Source: Gammaproteobacteria bacterium (GTDB lineage Bacteria > Pseudomonadota > Gammaproteobacteria > VBWC01). From it: a stretch of DNA of 64,000 nt. Location: contig VBWC01000023.1 of the NCBI GenBank assembly GCA_006218035.1, positions 1 to 64,000 on the forward strand, given 5' to 3'. A model generated the notes under the pieces. The model searched no databases and was not told the origin of the DNA. It was given only the letters and a program-made list of their open reading frames with translations. The translations under genes and the position numbers were made by a program. Each line of letters starts with the position of its first letter. Within the stretch, counting starts at the first letter, position 1. Below are positions 30,024 through 38,726 of the stretch, in pieces.

Positions 30024-30236
30024 ATGGCAGGTAAAACGGTTACGGGTACGGTCAAGTGGTTCAACGACAGCAAGGGTTTCGGTTTCATCGAGCAGGAAGG
30101 CGGGCAGGATGTGTTCGTGCATCACAGCGCCATTCAGGCTGACGGATTCAAATCGCTGAAGGAAGGCCAAAAGGTCACGATGGAAGTCACCAATGGCCCG
30201 AAGGGACTGCAGGCCGAAAACGTCAGACCCGCCTGA
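30024..30236 (+). CDS. Cold-shock domain protein (CspA family)
   Basis: The 70-residue protein starts at ATG 30024 behind AGGAGAG. The OB fold has both nucleic-acid-binding motifs, KGFGFIEQ and DVFVHHSAI, and the opening [12 protein letters not shown]. It is a single-domain RNA chaperone of normal length. YaiI follows 27 bases downstream. Confidence 0.97.
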   Translation: MAGKTVTGTVKWFNDSKGFGFIEQEGGQDVFVHHSAIQADGFKSLKEGQKVTMEVTNGPKGLQAENVRPA

Positions 30237-30263
30237 CGCATCGGTCAGTGCGGCGCATACCGG

Positions 30264-30719
30264 GTGCAGATATGGGTGGACGCCGATGCCTGCCCCCGGG
30301 TGATCAAGGAAATTTTGTTTAGAGCGGCGGAACGTGTAAAGGTGTCGTTGACGCTGGTTGCCAACCATTCGCTGGCGACACCCCCATCAGGCTACGTGCG
30401 TTTTTTGCAGGTTCCGTCAGGTATCGACGTCGCTGATAACGAGATCGTTAAACGGCTCGCCGCGGGCGATCTGGTCATTACCGGCGATATCCCGCTGGCC
30501 GCCGAGATCATAAAGAAAGGCGGTCACGCGCTCAGTCCGAGAGGCGAGTTGTACAGCGTGGATACGATTCAGGAGCGTTTGAACATGCGGGGCTTCCTGG
30601 ATACGTTGCGCGCGAGCGGTGTCACTACCGGCGGCCCGGCGGTAATTAGCCAGGCCGACCGGCAGTCTTTCGGCAATCAACTCGACCGGTTTCTGATCCG
30701 GTATACGGCGAAGGTCTGA
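30264..30719 (+). CDS. yaiI: YaiI/YqxD family (DUF188) protein
   Basis: The 151-residue protein starts at GTG 30264, 27 bases after the cold-shock gene. It opens with the family signature [20 protein letters not shown] and contains [40 protein letters not shown] and [20 protein letters not shown]. The Asp pattern suggests a PIN/NYN-like nuclease fold, though activity has not been established for the family. Confidence 0.92.
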   Translation: MQIWVDADACPRVIKEILFRAAERVKVSLTLVANHSLATPPSGYVRFLQVPSGIDVADNEIVKRLAAGDLVITGDIPLAAEIIKKGGHALSPRGELYSVDTIQERLNMRGFLDTLRASGVTTGGPAVISQADRQSFGNQLDRFLIRYTAKV

Positions 30720-30900
30720 ATTTTTTCCAGGCGGTCATTGCCGCATCCCCCCGCTTATAAACGCCGCGAGAATCCAGTCCTGTTGCGCTGGCGCGGACGC
30801 CGCCGCCGGGCCAAGGTGCTCTTCGCGTGTCTTGCGACCTTGTTGGTTCTGATGCCGCCCGTCCCTGTGAATACCCGCCAGGGCCGGATGTGGGCGGCGC

Positions 30901-30992
30901 AGGGTAGGCGGTGGTGCCGGGATGGAGGCGGGGGAGCAGTCGTAAATCATGCGGCGGAATACGCTGACGCTATTCCGCCCTGCGTGAACTGC
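30901..30992 (+). pseudogene. RAYT 3'-end relic with attached REP palindrome
   Basis: GATGGAGGCGGGGGAGCAGT followed by GTAAATCATGCGGCGGAATA matches the last codons of the 31882 RAYT gene and its trailing REP (GGATGGAGGCGGAAGAGCGA, then the same REP). Only the 3' end is present. It is fused at its right to a recQ fragment. Confidence 0.6.
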
Positions 30993-31237
30993 GCGCCTGC
31001 CGCAGAGCGCTCGCCGACGCGCAAGGCGTACCCGCCTACGTAATTTTTCATGATGCCACGTTAATGGAAATGGTCGAACACCGACCGGCCAGCGCCACCG
31101 AACTCGCCCAACTCTCCAGCGTCGGTGCCCGCAAACTCGACGCCTACGGCGCGCACTTTCTCGCGGTAATTCGCACGCTTGAGGCCGGACGGGTGGAGAC
31201 TGAAGTATCACCGGCGGACGACCCGAGGAATTTGTGA
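30980..31237 (+). pseudogene. recQ: RecQ C-terminal HRDC-domain fragment
   Basis: The frame LRELRACRRALADAQGVPAY-VIFHDATLMEMVEHRPAS-ATELAQLSSVGARKLDAYG-AHFLAVIRTLEAG, stopping at 31235-31237, is a clear HRDC domain as found at the end of RecQ helicases. No helicase core precedes it; the junction is a REP/RAYT relic. It is a 5'-truncated gene remnant. Confidence 0.85.
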
Positions 31238-31425
31238 TTGGTGTCGGGGCTCGTATCTCGTATGGGGCGATGCGATGGTTGTTTCCCGGATTCTGCTTGC
31301 GCTACATTCGGGCTACTTGCTACTTTGTGGTCTACTTATGCCGATAAGGGGCAAGGGGTAGTGAAGACGACGAAATATTTTCAGGCTACCAGGATCAGGC
31401 CGGATCGGGAGGCGATCAAGGATGA
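31238..31425. repeat. Spacer with a CCCGGA/TCCGGG-type repeat
   Basis: Around 31285-31317 it reads CCCGGATTCTGCTTGCGCTA then CATTCGGGCTAC. A second copy at about 38073-38105 reads CCCGGACTGCGCTTGCGCTA then CATCCGGGCTAC. This is a short palindromic dispersed repeat. No gene is seen. Confidence 0.5.
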
Positions 31426-31596
31426 GTGATTGCATATGTTATCCGGTGTCCTGAACAAGAGAGTTTACAGGCTGATGGCCGAATACGGCGATGGGCTAGA
31501 ATCAAAGAAACGGATGGTCGCTACCTGCGGGTAATTTTGTTACCGGATGGCGAAACCGGACACAATGCGTTCTTTGATAGAGGATATAAATCATGA
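31426..31596 (+). CDS. Small DUF4258-like partner overlapping the DUF2283 gene
   Basis: A 56-residue frame starts at GTG 31426 with AAGGA just upstream and ends in TGA 31594-31596, overlapping the next ATG (ATGA). It reads DGRIRRWARIKETDGRYLRV then ILLPDGETGHNAFFDRGYKS, a pattern familiar from small proteins encoded directly before DUF2283 genes. Such pairs look like toxin-antitoxin modules, but that is inference. It may be N-terminally shortened. Confidence 0.55.
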   Translation: MIAYVIRCPEQESLQADGRIRRWARIKETDGRYLRVILLPDGETGHNAFFDRGYKS

Positions 31597-31790
31597 AAGT
31601 GAGTTACTTCGAAGACACTGACACGCTATACATCGAGTTCCGCGACAGCGGCATAGCGGAATCCAGAGATCTGGATGAAAACACTATTCTTGATGTCGAT
31701 GCAAAGGGCAACGTCTGCGCCATTACCTTCGAGCATGCGAGCCACCGAACTGACGTAAGCCATCTTGTCGTTGAAGGTATTGCGGCATAA
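31593..31790 (+). CDS. DUF2283 family protein
   Basis: The 65-residue protein starts at ATG 31593, overlapping the upstream stop. It carries the DUF2283 core: YFEDTDTLYIEFRDSGIAES, RDLDENTILDVDAKGNVCAI, TFEHASH. Full length for the family. DUF2283 proteins are commonly paired with DUF4258-type genes in a two-gene unit, as seen here, and are suspected antitoxin-like partners. Confidence 0.85.
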   Translation: MKVSYFEDTDTLYIEFRDSGIAESRDLDENTILDVDAKGNVCAITFEHASHRTDVSHLVVEGIAA

Positions 31791-31798
31791 CACCCCCC

Positions 31799-31841
31799 CA
31801 GTCTGTGTAGGGCGGAATAGCGCAGCGAATTCCGGCGAATG
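31799..31841 (+). repeat. REP palindrome, left of the RAYT gene
   Basis: GTGTAGGGCGGAATAGCGCA followed by GCGAATTCCGGCG. It is the inverted counterpart of the REP after the RAYT gene. Confidence 0.7.
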
Positions 31842-31881
31842 GAGACGTCCCGAACAGGCAATTGCGCATAAGATTTCCGCC

Positions 31882-32414
31882 ATGCCCAACTATCGCCGCA
31901 GCAGAATCCCGGGCGGTTGTTACTTTTTCACCGTCAATCTTCTCGAACGCTATCCCAATGATCGCCTGGTTCGGCACATTGATGTGCTTCGGACGGCTAC
32001 GCAATACGTGCGCCGGAAGTATCCGTTTCATGTCGACGGTTGGGTGGTAATGCCTGATCATGTCCACTGCATCTGGACATTACCCTCCGGCGATGACGAC
32101 TACCCGACCCGCTGGCGTTTATCAAAACGCTATTCGCGAAACAACTGCCCGCTACCGAGCGGCGGTCCGACGTGCGCCGCGAAAAGGGAGAGCGAGGTAT
32201 TTGGCAGCGACGTTACTGGGAACACCAAATCCGCGACGATCGGGATTATGCCGCCCATATGGATTACCTGCATTACAATCCGGTCAAACACGGTCTTGTG
32301 AAACGTGTCGCCGACTGGCCGCATTCCACGTTTCACCGGTTGGTGAAGGACGGTGTATATTCGCCGGATTGGGCGGGTGGTGACGACGGGATGGAGGCGG
32401 AAGAGCGATGGTAA
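31882..32414 (+). pseudogene. REP-associated tyrosine transposase (RAYT), frameshifted
   Basis: Start ATG 31882 (MPNYRRSRIPGGCYFFTVNL). The first frame holds the HUH-type metal site WVVMPDHVHCIW. Near 32120 one base seems missing (RWRL then [10 protein letters not shown] in the next frame). The second frame continues [53 protein letters not shown], stop at 32412-32414. Corrected, it is about 177 residues, normal for RAYTs, Y1-type transposases that act on REP DNA. Inverted REPs flank it. Confidence 0.85.
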
Positions 32415-32458
32415 ATCATGCGGCGGAATACGCTGACGCTATTCCGCCCTACGTGAAC
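32413..32458 (+). repeat. REP palindrome, right of the RAYT gene
   Basis: TAAATCATGCGGCGGAATAC followed by GCTGACGCTATTCCGCCCTA and CGTGAACTG. It is inverted relative to the left REP at 31799, and identical in its core to the REP at 30943-30992. Confidence 0.75.
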
Positions 32459-32470
32459 TGTTAGGCACCT

Positions 32471-33211
32471 ATGTACCTTAATTTCAAAACTGATGCAAAA
32501 GATCGATACGTATATCGAATTACAACTGTTGAACGGCTGAAGGAACTGTTCCTATCGAGAAGCAACACGCTGGTGAAGCCTAAGTTGTGGAATGATCCTT
32601 TTGAGAACTTCATTTTGAGCTCAAAGGTGCGGATGAAGTCCGGAAAAATCGTGGAGTACAACTACCACGAGAGAATGTATGGTCAGTGCTGGACTTTTCA
32701 CAAAGCATCGGATGCTATGTGGCGTATTTATGCACCAGAAGAAAACGGGGTACGCTTGCGCTCTACGATTGCCACATTGAGGCGTGAACTCGATAGGGCT
32801 CATCCGGAACATACCGATGTGAAGTGCTGCGTGGGGCGGGTTCGGTATCTCTCGTCCCGGAAAATGAAGCAGGTAGCGAACAATACTTTTGACAACTATG
32901 GAATCGGAGTGGACCGGATCTTCAATAGTCTTCTTGTCAAGCGGCCAGCATTTTCGCACGAGCGAGAATTGCGATTGCTTTACTTCGAGATGGATGATTC
33001 CAAATTGGACGAAGAAACATATAGCTATAAGGTAGACCCTCACGTCATGATAAGTCAGATCATGCTAGATCCGCGGCTGCCACTTGATGCGGTCGAATCC
33101 ATGAGGGAAGAGATTCGTTCAGCTACAGGGTTCGAAGGACCGATAAAAAGATCGCTTCTTTATGCTCCTCCACTAAGCAGCATATTAGATGTTTCTGATT
33201 GGAAGCCATAA
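32471..33211 (+). CDS. DUF2971 family protein
   Basis: The 246-residue protein starts at ATG 32471. The DUF2971 marks are visible: YRITTVERLKELFLSRSNTL, KPKLWNDPFENFIL and CWTFHKASDAMWRIYAPEEN, then GVRLRST and ERELRLLYFE. Codon use is more AT-rich than its neighbours, suggesting transfer. It sits between a RAYT/REP unit and a REPIN. The function is unknown; similar genes often appear in accessory and defence-rich regions. Confidence 0.8.
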   Translation: MYLNFKTDAKDRYVYRITTVERLKELFLSRSNTLVKPKLWNDPFENFILSSKVRMKSGKIVEYNYHERMYGQCWTFHKASDAMWRIYAPEENGVRLRSTIATLRRELDRAHPEHTDVKCCVGRVRYLSSRKMKQVANNTFDNYGIGVDRIFNSLLVKRPAFSHERELRLLYFEMDDSKLDEETYSYKVDPHVMISQIMLDPRLPLDAVESMREEIRSATGFEGPIKRSLLYAPPLSSILDVSDWKP

Positions 33212-33237
33212 ATATGTGATCGGCTGGGGAGATAGCA

Positions 33238-33343
33238 CGCGTAGGGCGGAATAGCGCCAGCGTATTCCGCCGTATGGAGCGTCTTCGTCGGGCATTGCGT
33301 CCGATAGTGGCAAACTGGCGCTATCCGCCCCCACGTTAACTGT
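33238..33343 (+). repeat. REPIN: two inverted REP palindromes
   Basis: CGTAGGGCGGAATAGCGCCA at the left and TGGCGCTATCCGCCCCCACG at the right are inverted REP units about 70 bases apart, the arrangement called REPIN. It lies just upstream of ybiT. Confidence 0.65.
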
Positions 33344-33421
33344 GGCATAATGCCAGCCCTTTATCCTGCCGCCGCCGATTCTTGCGCAGTCATTCGTTAA
33401 TCTCTGTTCTGGAAACCTATC

Positions 33422-35038
33422 TTGATCTCTACAGCCAACATCACCATGCAGTTCGGGGCGAAGCCCCTGTTTGAAAACATCTCGGTCAAGTTCGGCGGCG
33501 GTAACCGTTACGGGTTGATCGGCGCCAACGGCTGCGGCAAGTCGACGCTGATGAAGATACTCGGCCGCGACCTCGAGGCGAGCGCCGGGACGTTCAGCAT
33601 CGATGCCAACGAACGCGTCGGCAAGCTGCGCCAGGACCAGTTCGCATTTGAGAATTACACGGTGCTCGATACGGTGATCATGGGACATGCCGAGCTGTGG
33701 CGCGTCAAGCAGGAACGCGATCGCATCTACGCGTTGCCGGACATGAGCGAAGCAGACGGCATGAAGGTCGCCGCGCTCGAAGTGGAATTCGCCGAACTCG
33801 ACGGCTACACGGCCGAGTCCCGCGCCGGCGATCTGTTGCTCGGTCTCGATATACCGCTGGCGCAACACGCCGGCCTGATGAGCGCCGTGGCGCCGGGCTG
33901 GAAGGTGCGTGTGCTGCTTGCGCAGGCACTGTTCGCCGATCCTGAAATCCTGTTGCTCGACGAGCCGACCAACAACCTCGACATCAACACCATCCGCTGG
34001 CTGGAAGACATGCTCAACGCGCGCAACAGCACGATGATCATCATCTCCCACGACCGGCACTTTCTCAACAGCGTCTGCACGCACATGGCCGATCTCGACT
34101 TCGGCGAGTTGCGCATCTATCCGGGTAACTACGACGATTACATGACCGCCGCAACGCAGGTGCGCGAACGCCAGTACTCCGAGAACGCGAAGAAGAAGGC
34201 GCAGATCGCCGAGTTGCAGGCCTTCGTCAGCCGCTTCTCCGCCAATGCGTCGAAGGCCAAGCAGGCGACGTCGCGGGCGCGGCAGATCGAAAAAATCAAA
34301 CTCGAAGACATCAAGCCATCGAGCCGCGTCAGCCCGTTCCTGCGTTTCGACCAACAGAAGAAACTCTATCGGCTGGCACTGGAACTCGACGGCGTCGGCA
34401 AGGGCTATGACGGTAAACCCTTGTTCAAGGGTTTCGACCTTGCGGTCGAGGTCGGCGAACGTGTCGCCGTGATCGGCCCGAACGGCATCGGCAAGACCAC
34501 GCTGCTGCGCTGCCTCGCTGGCGATCTGGCGCCGGACAGCGGCATAGTCAAATGGTCCGAGAACGTCAACATCGGTTACTTCGCACAGGACCACGCCGCA
34601 GACTTCGCTACCGCGATGACCTTGTTCGACTGGATGAGCCAGTGGCAACAGCAAGGCGACGACGAGCAGGCGATACGCGCTACGCTCGGGCGGTTGCTGT
34701 TTTCACAGGACGAAATCAAGAAGTCCGTCAAGGTGATCTCGGGTGGCGAACAAGGCCGTATGCTGTTCGGCAAACTGATGTTGCAGAAACCGAACGTACT
34801 GCTGATGGATGAACCGACCAATCACCTCGACATGGAATCGATCGAGGCGCTCAACCTTGCGCTGGAAAACTATCCCGGCACGCTGATCTTCGTCAGCCAC
34901 GACCGCGAGTTCGTTTCATCGCTCGCCACCCGCATCATCGAACTGACCCCGCAAGGCATCGTCAACTTCAACGGCAGCTACGACGACTACCTGCGCAGCC
35001 AGGGCGTGGAACTAAAACGCCGCGCCGCGATGGCGTAG
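33422..35038 (+). CDS. ybiT: ABC-F ATPase YbiT
   Basis: The 538-residue protein starts at TTG 33422 ([20 protein letters not shown]), aligning with the start of E. coli YbiT. It has two ABC cassettes: Walker [10 protein letters not shown] and GPNGIGKTT, Walker [12 protein letters not shown] and [11 protein letters not shown], and the linker [20 protein letters not shown]. There is no membrane domain. ABC-F proteins bind the ribosomal E site and influence translation. Conservation to E. coli is high throughout. The degenerate second signature (SGGEQGRML) is normal for the family. Confidence 0.95.
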   Translation: MISTANITMQFGAKPLFENISVKFGGGNRYGLIGANGCGKSTLMKILGRDLEASAGTFSIDANERVGKLRQDQFAFENYTVLDTVIMGHAELWRVKQERDRIYALPDMSEADGMKVAALEVEFAELDGYTAESRAGDLLLGLDIPLAQHAGLMSAVAPGWKVRVLLAQALFADPEILLLDEPTNNLDINTIRWLEDMLNARNSTMIIISHDRHFLNSVCTHMADLDFGELRIYPGNYDDYMTAATQVRERQYSENAKKKAQIAELQAFVSRFSANASKAKQATSRARQIEKIKLEDIKPSSRVSPFLRFDQQKKLYRLALELDGVGKGYDGKPLFKGFDLAVEVGERVAVIGPNGIGKTTLLRCLAGDLAPDSGIVKWSENVNIGYFAQDHAADFATAMTLFDWMSQWQQQGDDEQAIRATLGRLLFSQDEIKKSVKVISGGEQGRMLFGKLMLQKPNVLLMDEPTNHLDMESIEALNLALENYPGTLIFVSHDREFVSSLATRIIELTPQGIVNFNGSYDDYLRSQGVELKRRAAMA

Positions 35039-35310
35039 GCGCGGCAATGGTTTTTTCCGCTTCACCAAGGAACGGCTGAGATAATCTGACACCGTCATTC
35101 CCGCGAAAGCGGGAATCCAGCATCTCTATAGGGCGCCCCAGGCGCGCTAACATCCATCCGCAAGATTTCGGATCGCGCTAAAAGAAACCCTCAATAATGC
35201 ATATTTGCTTAATGAAGCATTATTAAAACGGCGAGTTGCATTAGACGACACGCGGATTTACAGTTTGTGTCATCTAATACTAGTTAGGCCTCGGTCATCG
35301 ACCAACCACG
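35039..35310. repeat. Intergenic region with three inverted repeats
   Basis: GTCATTCCCGCGAAAGCGGG at 35094-35113 is a dispersed palindrome. AATAATGC (from 35193) pairs with GCATTATT. ATTAGACGACAC (about 35240) pairs with GTGTCATCTAAT about 20 bases on, one mismatch, followed by GTTAGGC (about 35283) and then the 35311 gene. The stretch 35180-35290 is AT-rich. Its role is unknown. Confidence 0.5.
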
Positions 35311-35958
35311 ATGGGTACAGTGCAAACAGTCGACGTCTATGTTCTCTACTTTGACGTACGTGGTTTCGTTGCTCGTTTTCTATCTGAGGGACAGCACGCG
35401 CTCGATCAACTCCGTGGCTTCCAAAAGGCAGCGCGCGCGGGCTTTGAGTTCAGCCGACCGCATAGTCTCGTAGTCACTCTGTATGACAACGTTTGGGCAC
35501 GAGTGAACGCCTCTCAACCGGGTGCTCCCTCTCTCGTCTTGGACTACGCTGGAAAGGTTATGAGCGCCGCAGAGGAGTTTGGTTACCCAAACTTCTATGG
35601 TGCCGTCACAAGAGGTCTGCACGACTTCGATCCAGATGACCGGATGCTCGTCGCGAAGGAGTCGTTGGAGGATATCACCGAGCAGCACATGGACATGACT
35701 TCCGAGCCACACATCCGGGCTGTACTGGCGGAGAAATGCCTCAAGCGCCATACAGAACTCGGTAACGTCGTCTGGGTATCGTCAGAAGTTCTCGGGGCCG
35801 AATCCCTCGACGCACTCTTGTATCCTGATTCCACCTTCCAGGCGCGAGGAGATCCCGTTGATCTTCGGCACATCGTGGACACCGACAGTCACGGCTGGTC
35901 GTTTACTCAGTCGCTCTTCTATCCGATACGCCCGAGAAGCCCGCGTGGGGCGCAATAA
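35311..35958 (+). CDS. Uncharacterised protein with weak class III cyclase-like features
   Basis: The 215-residue protein starts at ATG 35311. It opens with a beta strand and loop VDVYVLYFDVRGFVARFLSE, later SLVVTLYDNVWARVNAS and FGYPNFYGAVTRGLHDFDP. The order FD.RGF / YDN / YGAVTRG faintly resembles the nucleotidyl cyclase fold (FxDIxGF, DN, RGAI.G), but the metal-binding Asp pair is not clear, so activity is not claimed. Base composition differs from its surroundings. It is followed by a repeat relic. Confidence 0.6.
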   Translation: MGTVQTVDVYVLYFDVRGFVARFLSEGQHALDQLRGFQKAARAGFEFSRPHSLVVTLYDNVWARVNASQPGAPSLVLDYAGKVMSAAEEFGYPNFYGAVTRGLHDFDPDDRMLVAKESLEDITEQHMDMTSEPHIRAVLAEKCLKRHTELGNVVWVSSEVLGAESLDALLYPDSTFQARGDPVDLRHIVDTDSHGWSFTQSLFYPIRPRSPRGAQ

Positions 35959-35994
35959 CCGAAGAGACTGTGAAAGTAATCCTGAAATGACTAC

Positions 35995-36190
35995 ACAAAG
36001 GGACCGTCATTCCGGGCAGAGCGCAGCGGAGACCCGGAATCCAGCGGTCATTAGATGGGCTGGATTCCTCGGTTGCTGTTCCAGACGCAACTCTCGGTCG
36101 TTGCTCCCGGCAGGACTCTACCTCGCGCGTCCATGCGCTCGTACCTCCTGCATCCATGCAGTCGTGCTTTCGCAGGAATGACGTTCTCGT
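35995..36190. repeat. MITE-like dispersed-repeat relic
   Basis: It begins GACCGTCATTCCGGGCAGAG and ends CTTTCGCAGGAATGACG, with the usual internal GGAATCCAGC, CTGGATTCCTCGG and GGACTCTACCTCGC pieces, but the TIRs of families A and B are both absent. Confidence 0.6.
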
Positions 36191-36399
36191 TCTCTAGGTA
36201 TGTCGCGCGTACGATGAAGAGCGAGTGATGTTGATGGTCGACCGAATACTTTCACGGTCTCGAAGGGCATTGCGCCGCATGTTTTGCCGCCATCATTCGG
36301 CACATTATTACGAACGACCAAAATGCCCCCACATTTAAATAACGTCCGCGCACGATGAAATAGCGAGCGTGTTGCTACGCAATCGTCCCAGAGTCATTG

Positions 36400-36500
36400 T
36401 TTCGCCGGAGTGTATATTCGGCAAAAATTGGACCGGCGGTGATGTTGACGCGGAGGCGGCGGTAGATTTAAATCTTACGGCGGAATACGCGGAGTTTATG
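36400..36500 (+). pseudogene. RAYT 3'-end relic
   Basis: GTGTATATTCGGCAAAAATT, then GGCGGTGATGTTGACGCGGA and CGGCGGAATACGC, parallels the 3' end of the RAYT gene (GTGTATATTCGCCGGATTGG, GGTGGTGACGACGGGATGGA, GCGGCGGAATACGC). It is a third, more decayed RAYT tail with its REP. From 36191 to 36399 and 36501 to 36728 nothing else is recognised, except a GTTAGGC at about 36598. Confidence 0.5.
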
Positions 36501-36739
36501 TCTGCAAGGGTAGTATCCCGATCTGTGTACTGTCCCGAGGATCACGTCGGGGCCCGGGCGGAAAGGGCGTTGACGAGGTTATCGCGCCCGAACATCGAGC
36601 GTTAGGCAGTTATGCTACATCAAGGATGCATTGTTCGTGACGCGCGGCAAAGTCAACGTGCCGCCCGGCGGCATCCAAATTGACTCTCCTTACGTATATC
36701 GATGGCGGTTCTTCACAACAAAAGACTGGAGGAACGGAT

Positions 36740-37126
36740 ATGAGCACAACGAGCACTGTCGTTAAACAGGCGTACGAGGCTTTCAATCGCGGCGATGTAC
36801 CGGCGATTTTGAATTTGGTCTCCGATAAGGTCGATTGGGAATTCGTCGGCTCGAAGGGTTTGCCTTATGCCGGACGGCGGAAAAATCGGGAAGAGGTGGG
36901 TGCGTTTTTTGCGGACGTCGCACGTGCCGACAACATTCATGCGTTTGAACCCCGTGAATTCATTGAAGCTGGCGAACACGTCACGGTACTCGGTTGGGAA
37001 AAATCCGATGCGCTGGATACCAAACAACAATTTACATCCGAATGGGTCCATGTGTTCACCGTTAAACAAGGCAAGATCACCCGCTGGCGCGGTTTTTTCA
37101 ATACGGCCGCGCGCTACGGGATGTAA
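36740..37126 (+). CDS. SnoaL-like / NTF2-fold protein
   Basis: Start ATG 36740 is chosen because GGAGGAACG precedes it; the longer frame has no ribosome site. The 128 residues read as a SnoaL-like cone: VVKQAYEAFNRGDVPAILNL, VSDKVDWEFVGSKGLPYAGR, VGAFFADVARADNIHAFEPR and the final HVFTVKQGKITRWRGFFNTA. Members are small enzymes or binding proteins with diverse roles. No context suggests a substrate. Confidence 0.85.
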   Translation: MSTTSTVVKQAYEAFNRGDVPAILNLVSDKVDWEFVGSKGLPYAGRRKNREEVGAFFADVARADNIHAFEPREFIEAGEHVTVLGWEKSDALDTKQQFTSEWVHVFTVKQGKITRWRGFFNTAARYGM

Positions 37127-37266
37127 TCAGATCAACCCTGCTTGGGGTCTTGCAGGCTTCGATCCGCTTCCGCGTTACGTCTACGACGGGCTAACAGCGG
37201 AAGCGGATTTATTATGTAGCGCGGGCGTGGCGGATTGCGCGGGCGCTATTCCGTGCTGCGTAAAGA

Positions 37267-37646
37267 TCGATACGGTATGTTCGCCAAAGTCCGAGATGTT
37301 CTATTGGGTGACGATTATGTTTTCCCAGACCCTGGGCACCGCAGTCGGCGACTGGACCGCCGATACGGCCGGCCTTGGCTATGCTGGAAGCGCGATGGTG
37401 TTTGGTGTTCTGCTGGCAGTCGTTGCTGCGGCGTACTATCGGACAACAATATCCCATACCTTGCTGTTCTGGACCGCGTTCGTTCTCACTCGACCACTAG
37501 ACGCCGTGGTCGGCGATTTCCTTGATAAGCCTTTGGGCGAGGGCGGGCTGGCACTAAGTCGCTACTCGGCATCCGCGGCGCTGGTCGTGTTTGTCGTGGT
37601 CTGTATTCTTATCGTTCGGCAGAGGGCGGCAACAAGGGGCCATTGA
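37267..37646 (+). pseudogene. COG4705-like membrane protein, 5'-truncated
   Basis: From SPKSEMFYWVTIMFSQTLGT through AVGDWTADTAGLGYAGSAMV and LLFWTAFVLTRPLDAVVGDF to the stop, the frame matches the second half of the COG4705 repeat protein, in which each half carries FY....T...A....D. The first half is missing. Just upstream (37213-37262) is a degenerate REP-like segment (GGCGCTATTCCGTGCTGCG). Confidence 0.7.
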
Positions 37647-37771
37647 TTAAAGCGCGCAGGATTCGGTGAGGTACGAACCGTATCGCTCCCGGACGTCCGG
37701 GAAATTAAATTCGTTGATCGGGCGGCATGGCACGCACGATGCGGTTCACGGCGTTCACTGCATGCTACGGG

Positions 37772-37948
37772 CTACGTAGCCCCCGGTTTTGCGCGGCGGG
37801 CGACGAAAACGACGATGGCGATCGGTAGCACGATCACCATGAAGATCGCGAGATAGATCATCGCGCCGGAATCGGAGGCCCGGATCAACAGGAAGATCAT
37901 GGCGAGCGTCGCGATCGTGTATCCGGCCAAGCGGAGCAGATCTTTCAT
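37772..37948 (-). CDS. Small two-span membrane protein (58 aa)
   Basis: Minus-strand ATG 37948 to TAG 37772-37774: MKDLLRLAGYTIATLAMIFL, then IRASDSGAMIYLAIFMVIVL and PIAIVVFVARRAKPGAT. Two hydrophobic helices are separated by a short polar turn, and a basic tail follows. No strong ribosome site is seen. The palindrome GGGCTACGTAGCCC overlaps the stop codon. Family unknown. Confidence 0.5.
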   Translation of the reverse strand: MKDLLRLAGYTIATLAMIFLLIRASDSGAMIYLAIFMVIVLPIAIVVFVARRAKPGAT

Positions 37949-38397
37949 CTAGGAGGTACCTGGTGGCGCCTGGCGACGCCAGGCAGAAACGGAGTATACC
38001 TGAAGCAGGCAAGCGGCGGAAAAACACTACGTAATCGGGAATTGCCGCTGGATGACGGTGTGTCATCAATCCCCGGACTGCGCTTGCGCTACATCCGGGC
38101 TACCGGGGCGCTACAGCGGTTTTCCTGCCGGCATCGAGCGATGCGGTTCACGGCGTTCATCACATCCTGCAGGCCGCGATTTCTCCGCTCGTTTTTCACA
38201 CGCCAGCCATGGTCGTTGCTTGCGGCGCGATGCGACGTTGCCTGCTTGCGTGCTGGCACGTCTTGCGACGCTGGATTCCTCTATCGTTGCTCCCGGCACG
38301 ACGCTACCTCGCCCGTCCAAGGGTTGGTAATTCCTGTATTCATGCAGTCGCGCCGGCGCAGAAAATCGGAACAGGAGTATTTCAAACGATTACAGCG
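37949..38397. other. Intergenic region with repeat fragments
   Basis: It contains the CCCGGACTGCGCTTGCGCTA repeat (about 38073) and MITE-like fragments (CTGGATTCCT, TCGTTGCTCCCGGCA, CTACCTCGCCCGTCC at about 38270-38325). No gene is seen. Confidence 0.45.
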
Positions 38398-38462
38398 ACG
38401 TCCCCCCTTCTTGAGTAGCACATGGATTTAGAGTCCAATCCCTAACCGGAAGGAGATTGGAC

Positions 38463-38726
38463 ATGAAGAAGCGTTTTACAGAAGAGCAGATCATCGGCTT
38501 TCTGCGTGAGGCGGACGCCGGGATACCGGTCAAAGACCTGTGCCGGCGGCACGGATTCTCGGAGGCCAGCTACTACCTGTGGCGCGGCAAGTACGGCGGC
38601 ATGAACGTTTCGGACGCCAAACGCCTCAAGACTTTGGAATCGGAAAACACCCGGCTCAAGAAACTGCTGGCCGAGGCCATGCTCGAACAGGAGGTGACCC
38701 GCGAGGTACTGCGAAAAAAGTGGTAA
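38463..38726 (+). CDS. IS3-family OrfA
   Basis: The 87-residue protein starts at ATG 38463 (MKKRFTEEQIIGFLREADAG) behind GGAAGGAG. It has a helix-turn-helix (VKDLCRRHGFSEASYYLWRG) and a leucine-zipper-like tail (LKTLESENTRLKKLLAEAML). The final codons CGA-AAA-AAG-TGG-TAA contain A-AAA-AAG at 38714-38720, the -1 frameshift site that yields the OrfAB transposase. Confidence 0.93.
   Translation: MKKRFTEEQIIGFLREADAGIPVKDLCRRHGFSEASYYLWRGKYGGMNVSDAKRLKTLESENTRLKKLLAEAMLEQEVTREVLRKKW

Noticed and set aside
32459-33240. DUF2971 gene as a complete integron cassette
   Set aside because: Only a GTTAGGC core precedes it; no attC with paired R and L boxes is visible after the gene.
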